Positions 29,106 through 32,882 of a stretch of 32,882 nt of DNA are shown piece by piece; the first letter of the stretch is position 1; the number at the start of each line of letters is the position of its first letter. The notes under the pieces are model-generated. The model worked only from the letters and a program-made list of their open reading frames with translations. It did not search any database and was not told where the DNA came from. This stretch comes from [Mycobacterium] manitobense (GTDB taxonomy: Bacteria; Actinomycetota; Actinomycetes; Mycobacteriales; Mycobacteriaceae). A program made the position numbers and the translations under genes. The DNA lies in assembly GCF_025821665.1 (NCBI RefSeq), contig NZ_JACKSJ010000069.1:1-32882 (forward strand), read 5' to 3'.

Positions 29106-31448
29106 TCAACCCGATGTCGCTGCGGCGGCTGCGGGGCTGACACCGCGGGCGAGCAGGTCCAGCATCGCCGCGGAGTCGACCGGTGGGCTGAAGTGAAAAC
29201 CTTGGGCCACCCCGCAGCCGTACTCGCGCAACAGGTCGGCCGTCTCGGCGTCCTCGACACCCTCTGCCACCGTGACCATGCCGAGCACATGGGTGAGATT
29301 CACCACCGCACGCACCACGGCAGCCGCCCGCGGGTCGCTGGTCACCGGTGCGATGAGCCGCCGGTCGAGCTTCACCTCGTCGATGGGCAGCTCGCGCAGA
29401 TAGCTCAGTGCCGAGTAGCCGCTGCCGAAATCGTCGATGGCGACCCGGATTCCCCGCTCGCGCAGGTCGTTGAGCACCGACCGGGTGCGGCCGATGTTGT
29501 CGAGCAGCAGGTCCTCGGTGATCTCGACGGTGAGCGCGTCCGGCGGCAGCCGGCGGTGTTCGAGCGCCTCGGCGATCCGTGCGGGCAGCTTCACGTCGGC
29601 CACCGCGGGCGCGAACAGGTTGATCGCGACGGGCACGCCGAGGCCGGCGCGATACCAGCGGGCCACGTCGTCGAGGGCCATGTTGAGGACGAGCCTGGTG
29701 ATGGGCGCCATCAGGCCGTGCGTTCGGACCAGCGGCAGGAACTCGTCGGGTGACAGCATCCCGCGCTGGGGGTGCGGCCAGCGCAGCAGCGCCTCCGCCC
29801 CGACCACCTCGCCGGTCTGCAGGTCGATCTTGGGCTGGTAGACCAGCGTCAGGCCGTAGTGGTCGATGGCGTGGCGGAGCTCGCCGAGCAGCCGCACGGC
29901 GTCGGCTCCCCCGCCCCGCGTGCCGCCCGGCCCGGCGTTCCACCCGGCGTCCTCGGGATACACCAGCGCCATCTCGCTACTGAAGACGTGCACCCCACCG
30001 GTGCGCGACCGTTTGGCGGTGTACATCGCCAGATCGGCCTGTTTGAACAGAATGTCGGCGGTCTGGTCGGGCTCGTCGTTCTGACTCTCGAAACTCGCCA
30101 CGGCGAGCCCGACGCTGGGCCGCATCAGCAGCTGCTGGCCGTCGATCACGAACGGCTCGTCGAACGCCTCGACCACCCGGTGCGCGACGCGGTGGGAGTG
30201 GTCGACCCGGCCCTCGAGCAGCACCGCGAACTCGTCGCCGCCGAGGCGGGCGACGGTGTCACCGGTACGAACGCAGCCCACCAGCCGCTCGGCCACCCGG
30301 ATCAGCAACGCGTCGCCGGCGGGGTGGCCGAGGCTGTCGTTGACCAGCTTGAAGTCGTTGAGGTCGAGCGACAGCAGGGCCACCGCCCGGTCGTCGCGCT
30401 GGCGCAGCTGCATCGCGTGGGTCAGCCGGTCGTTGAACAGCGCGTAATTGGCCAGCCCGGTGAGCGGATCGCGCAGCGCCTGCTCGGCGACGATGCTCAG
30501 CAGCCGCCGGTTCTCGGTGACCACGACGAACTGCCGCAGCAACACGGCCAGGACCAGGCTCAGCGCCACAGGGACGACCGGACCGGTGGTGAGGTGGGGC
30601 AGGAAATCGACGGTGCCCAACACCGCCGCCATCAGCAGTGGCAGGTAAGGCAGCAGGGCCGACGCCCGAGACGGGATCTGCGGCACGTCCGCGTCCTCGA
30701 CCGCGGCGTCCCGGCCGACGAGTGCGGCGACGCCGGTGATCAGCAGGCCGGCCAGCCAGCCGAGGTCGAAGACGCCGGTGTAGTACGTGTCCTCGGCGAT
30801 CTGGTAGGCGAATCCGCTGTCGGAGATCGCCATGAACGCGACGCCGACGGCCACCAGCACCAGCGGCAGCCGTTGCCCTGCCCGGGTGCGGCCGAGCACG
30901 AGCACCGCCACCGTGAGCACGACGAGGTCCGACACCGGGTACGCCAACGACAGCGAGAGCGAGAACAGGCTCTCTCCGCCGGCTTCGTAAACCCGCCGGA
31001 GCACCGCCACCCACGACACCACGAACAACGATCCGGCGACGATGAGGCCGTCCAGCAGGAACCGGGTTCGGGACTGGCCGGTGTGGCCGACGGGGAAGAG
31101 CAACAACGCCAGGCCGGCGCCGACGGGGAAGACCAGGTAGGCCGCATCGGCGATGGACGGGAACGGCGACCGGTCGAGGAGGAGCTCGTAGTAGCTCCAC
31201 AACACTTCGCCGACCGTCCAGCCGAGCAAGCCCACCGTCAGCGCCAGCCAGGCCGCCCGCTGGCGGCCGCGCGTCGCACGGACGGCCAGCACGGCACAGC
31301 CGGTGGAGAACATGCCGAGGACCACGAAGGCCAGGTCACTCATCACCAGGACGGTGCGGGGCCCGCCCCAGCCGGCCACAGTCCATACGCCGACGGCCGT
31401 ACACAGCGCGGTGGCCACGACGATGGTGCGCCTCGACCTGAGTCGCAT
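29106..31448 (-). CDS. membrane GGDEF-EAL protein (c-di-GMP turnover)
   Basis: The 780-residue protein has a ten-helix-like N-terminal membrane sensor region (about 10-310), a GGDEF domain (about 322-490) and an EAL domain (about 515-775). The GGDEF motif at 403-407 is intact, and RTGD (394-397) is a canonical RxxD inhibitory I-site five residues upstream, so cyclase activity and feedback are expected. The EAL side keeps E552 (AEALLRW), N610, E642, DDFG (672-675), K693, E729 and Q749, so phosphodiesterase activity is plausible too. Both halves look catalytically competent; net direction needs assay. ATG 31448 follows GAGGGGACC. Mycobacteria have few such proteins. It sits between the secreted-protein gene and hemQ with direct repeats upstream. 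Confidence 0.92.
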   Translation of the reverse strand: MRLRSRRTIVVATALCTAVGVWTVAGWGGPRTVLVMSDLAFVVLGMFSTGCAVLAVRATRGRQRAAWLALTVGLLGWTVGEVLWSYYELLLDRSPFPSIADAAYLVFPVGAGLALLLFPVGHTGQSRTRFLLDGLIVAGSLFVVSWVAVLRRVYEAGGESLFSLSLSLAYPVSDLVVLTVAVLVLGRTRAGQRLPLVLVAVGVAFMAISDSGFAYQIAEDTYYTGVFDLGWLAGLLITGVAALVGRDAAVEDADVPQIPSRASALLPYLPLLMAAVLGTVDFLPHLTTGPVVPVALSLVLAVLLRQFVVVTENRRLLSIVAEQALRDPLTGLANYALFNDRLTHAMQLRQRDDRAVALLSLDLNDFKLVNDSLGHPAGDALLIRVAERLVGCVRTGDTVARLGGDEFAVLLEGRVDHSHRVAHRVVEAFDEPFVIDGQQLLMRPSVGLAVASFESQNDEPDQTADILFKQADLAMYTAKRSRTGGVHVFSSEMALVYPEDAGWNAGPGGTRGGGADAVRLLGELRHAIDHYGLTLVYQPKIDLQTGEVVGAEALLRWPHPQRGMLSPDEFLPLVRTHGLMAPITRLVLNMALDDVARWYRAGLGVPVAINLFAPAVADVKLPARIAEALEHRRLPPDALTVEITEDLLLDNIGRTRSVLNDLRERGIRVAIDDFGSGYSALSYLRELPIDEVKLDRRLIAPVTSDPRAAAVVRAVVNLTHVLGMVTVAEGVEDAETADLLREYGCGVAQGFHFSPPVDSAAMLDLLARGVSPAAAAATSG

Positions 31449-31480
31449 GGAGGTCCCCTCGTCGCGCGCACACCCGAAGC

Positions 31481-31541
31481 GTCGATCTTAGCAAAGCCGC
31501 TCACGACGCCATCGACCGATGGTCGATCTTTGCCAAGCCGC
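31481..31541 (-). repeat. two 20-bp direct repeats and a palindrome upstream of the GGDEF-EAL gene
   Basis: GTCGATCTTAGCAAAGCCGC (31481-31500) and GTCGATCTTTGCCAAGCCGC (31522-31541) agree at 18 of 20 positions and are 41 bp apart start to start, about four helical turns. Between and partly overlapping the second is ATCGACC-GAT-GGTCGAT (31511-31527), a perfect 7-bp-arm palindrome. On the minus strand the first copy contains TAAGAT, a possible -10 for the GGDEF-EAL gene. The layout suggests binding sites for a regulator. Confidence 0.6.
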
Positions 31542-31675
31542 AGCATGGTGCCCTAATTGCGTGCTCTTCACGCCAGGACGGAGGTTAGTCGATTTCCTGC
31601 ATGAGCGCGCGTCGACAACGCGTCCCCGCGCATGCGGGACGAGCAAATTTCAGCGCGTACCCGCCGGGCGGCCGG
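31542..31675. other. region between the repeats and hemQ
   Basis: About 130 bp without a gene, downstream of hemQ. It contains one hairpin-like CCCCGCGCATGCGGG (about 31625-31639), which may act as the hemQ terminator on the minus strand. No ORF of note. Confidence 0.4.
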
Positions 31676-32371
31676 TCAGGGCAGCCGGGCGATGAGTTCC
31701 TCGACCCCGACACGCGGACCCGTGAAGAACGGGGTCTCCTCGCGGACGTGCCGACGCGCGTCGGTGGCGCGCAGATCCCGCATCAGGTCGACGATGCGGT
31801 GCAGCTCAGGCGCCTCGAACGCCAGGATCCACTCGTAGTCCCCGAGTGCGAACGCCGGGACGGTGTTGGCCCGCACGTCCTTGTAGCCGCGCGCCGCCAT
31901 CCCGTGCTCGGCCAGCATGCGCCGGCGCTCCTCGTCAGGCAGCACGTACCAGTCCAGCGATCGCACGAAGGGGTAGACGCAGATGTAGTCACCCGCGGGC
32001 TCACCGGCCACGAACGCGGGCACGTGGCCCTTGTTGAACTCGGCCGGACGGTGCAGCGCCACGGTGCTCCACACCGGCGTGCTCGCCCGGCCCAGCGTGG
32101 TGGCGCGCCGGAAATCCGAGTACGTGGCCTGCAGCGCCTCCACGTTGTCGGCGTGCGTCCACACCATGAAGTCGGCGTCGGCGCGCAGACCCGCCACGTC
32201 GTAGACACCGCGGACCACCACGCCGTCGTCCTCGCGCTGCTTGAGGAACGTCGCGGTCTCGTCGACCACCGGCCCGCGGTCCTCGCCGAGGGCGCCGGGC
32301 GTCGCCGCGTACACCGAGATCATCGAGTACCGGATCATGGCGTTGAGGGCGTCGTAATCGAGCTTGGCCAT
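31676..32371 (-). CDS. hemQ: coproheme decarboxylase HemQ (ChdC), Rv2676c-like
   Basis: HemQ converts iron coproporphyrin III (coproheme) to protohaem by two oxidative decarboxylations in the coproporphyrin-dependent pathway of Gram-positive bacteria. The 231-residue protein is of the chlorite-dismutase fold. [12 protein letters not shown] near the N-terminus, [29 protein letters not shown] (containing the reactive tyrosine region and the proximal histidine EHG) and the PFFTG signature are all present. ATG 32371 is four nt after the TAG of hemY, so they are one operon. An in-frame start further upstream lies inside hemY. Confidence 0.94.
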   Translation of the reverse strand: MAKLDYDALNAMIRYSMISVYAATPGALGEDRGPVVDETATFLKQREDDGVVVRGVYDVAGLRADADFMVWTHADNVEALQATYSDFRRATTLGRASTPVWSTVALHRPAEFNKGHVPAFVAGEPAGDYICVYPFVRSLDWYVLPDEERRRMLAEHGMAARGYKDVRANTVPAFALGDYEWILAFEAPELHRIVDLMRDLRATDARRHVREETPFFTGPRVGVEELIARLP

Positions 32372-32375
32372 GGCC

Positions 32376-32882
32376 CTATCGTGCCACGCCCGACGGCGCC
32401 AGCAGCGTGGCCGCCGCCCGGGTGGCCGACGCCACACAGGCCGGCACGCCGATGCCGTCGAGGTACCCGCCCGCCACCGCCAACCCCCGCGGCAGGCCGG
32501 CGCGCAACTCGGCCACCAGGGCGCCGTGGCCGGGCCCGTACTGCGGCATCGCGTCGATCCAGCGGTGCACGTGGCTGTCCTCCGGCTCGGTGCGGATACC
32601 GAAGACGTCCTCGAGATCCTGGGCGGCCCAGTCCAGCAGGTCCTCGTCGCCGGCGCTGCGGGCCAGATCGTCGCCGAACCGGCCGTAGGACAGCCGCACC
32701 AGCTCGACGTTCCCGCGCCGGCCCCACTTGCGCGACGACAGCGTGATCGCCTTGGCGTGCAGCCGCTCGCCGCCGGCGACCAGCACCCCCGACTGCTGCG
32801 GCAGCGGGGTGCCACCCGGCAGGGCCAACGCCACCAGGGCCGCCGAGGCAACGCGGATCCGTCGCGCCGCCGCGGCGGTCCG
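32376..32882 (-). CDS. hemY: coproporphyrinogen III oxidase HemY (CgoX), C-terminal part (runs off the right edge)
   Basis: The last 168 residues lie in the window. They match the C-terminal part of the HemY/CgoX flavoenzyme: [31 protein letters not shown] followed by [14 protein letters not shown] and the FAD-end [25 protein letters not shown]. CgoX oxidises coproporphyrinogen III to coproporphyrin III, the substrate for iron insertion before HemQ. The frame is open to the window edge, so the N-terminal FAD-binding part is outside. Coupled to hemQ with a 4-nt gap. Confidence 0.93.
   Translation of the reverse strand, partial: RTAAAARRIRVASAALVALALPGGTPLPQQSGVLVAGGERLHAKAITLSSRKWGRRGNVELVRLSYGRFGDDLARSAGDEDLLDWAAQDLEDVFGIRTEPEDSHVHRWIDAMPQYGPGHGALVAELRAGLPRGLAVAGGYLDGIGVPACVASATRAAATLLAPSGVAR

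Noticed and set aside
29098..29943. Additional minus-strand frame inside the GGDEF-EAL gene
   Set aside because: Out of frame with intact EAL motifs and Arg-rich; shadow of the real gene.
31620..31650. CCCCGCGCATGCGGGACGAGC resembles a type I-E CRISPR repeat
   Set aside because: Only one copy, no spacers and no cas gene. A hairpin terminator behind hemQ explains it.
1..32882. Mobile elements and CRISPR arrays
   Set aside because: No transposase, integrase, inverted terminal repeat or repeated spacer structure was found by reading either strand.

Overview
The window is a stretch of high-GC actinobacterial chromosome, almost certainly a rapid-growing Mycobacterium/Mycolicibacterium. The evidence is a phosphatidylinositol mannoside (PIM) cluster, an AftC-type arabinosyltransferase, a coproporphyrin-dependent haem pair (HemY/HemQ), a PPOX/F420-type flavoprotein, a stand-alone ClpC2 and many promoters of mycobacterial leaderless type. 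No insertion sequence, integrase or CRISPR array was found. Both ends match M. tuberculosis H37Rv gene order as I remember it: the left end resembles Rv2609c-Rv2614c and the right end Rv2667-Rv2677c. The middle is accessory.

Left block (1-5630, minus strand): thrS, a HIT-family Ap4A phosphorylase, pgsA, patA, pimA and the start of an Rv2609c-like gene. Each gene overlaps the next by 4 bp (GTGA or CTGA), so the block reads as one translationally coupled operon. It makes phosphatidylinositol, adds the first mannose and acylates it, behind a threonyl-tRNA synthetase and an enzyme that removes the Ap4A synthetases make. pgsA appears to start with CTG.

Middle block (5746-18603): a PGPGW membrane protein with a hotdog thioesterase, an aldo/keto reductase, a DUF1990 protein, a multi-pass membrane protein, a GAF-ANTAR regulator, a holin-X/DUF3618 pair behind a SigF-like promoter, and a GT87 mannosyltransferase. 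A tRNA locus follows: Val-CAC on minus, then Gly-GCC, Cys-GCA and Val-GAC on plus. Next come a conserved small protein, a DUF899 protein, three tandem four-cysteine secreted proteins, a soluble-domain paralogue of the MurJ (MviN) pseudokinase tail, an AraC HTH-only protein and an SRPBCC protein.

Right block (18604-32882): clpC2 under a twin-palindrome operator, an ECF-like sigma factor coupled to an O6-alkylguanine methyltransferase, a PPOX flavoprotein, an Rv2668-like secreted protein behind a perfect KstR-type palindrome, a GNAT, zapE, a RibD-like reductase, an Rv2672-like lipoprotein hydrolase, aftC, an AraC-methyltransferase pair, msrB, a small secreted protein, a membrane GGDEF-EAL protein, hemQ and the 3' end of hemY.

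Most original observations: (a) the paired palindromes and leaderless promoter of clpC2, whose product carries its own HTH; (b) the sigma-factor/ogt pair; (c) the MurJ-type pseudokinase without a flippase; (d) the four-cysteine secreted family; (e) the KstR-type site; (f) a recurrent TANNNT-N5-7-start layout on at least eight genes; (g) the CTG start of pgsA. Family names come from recalled sequence knowledge, not from a search.
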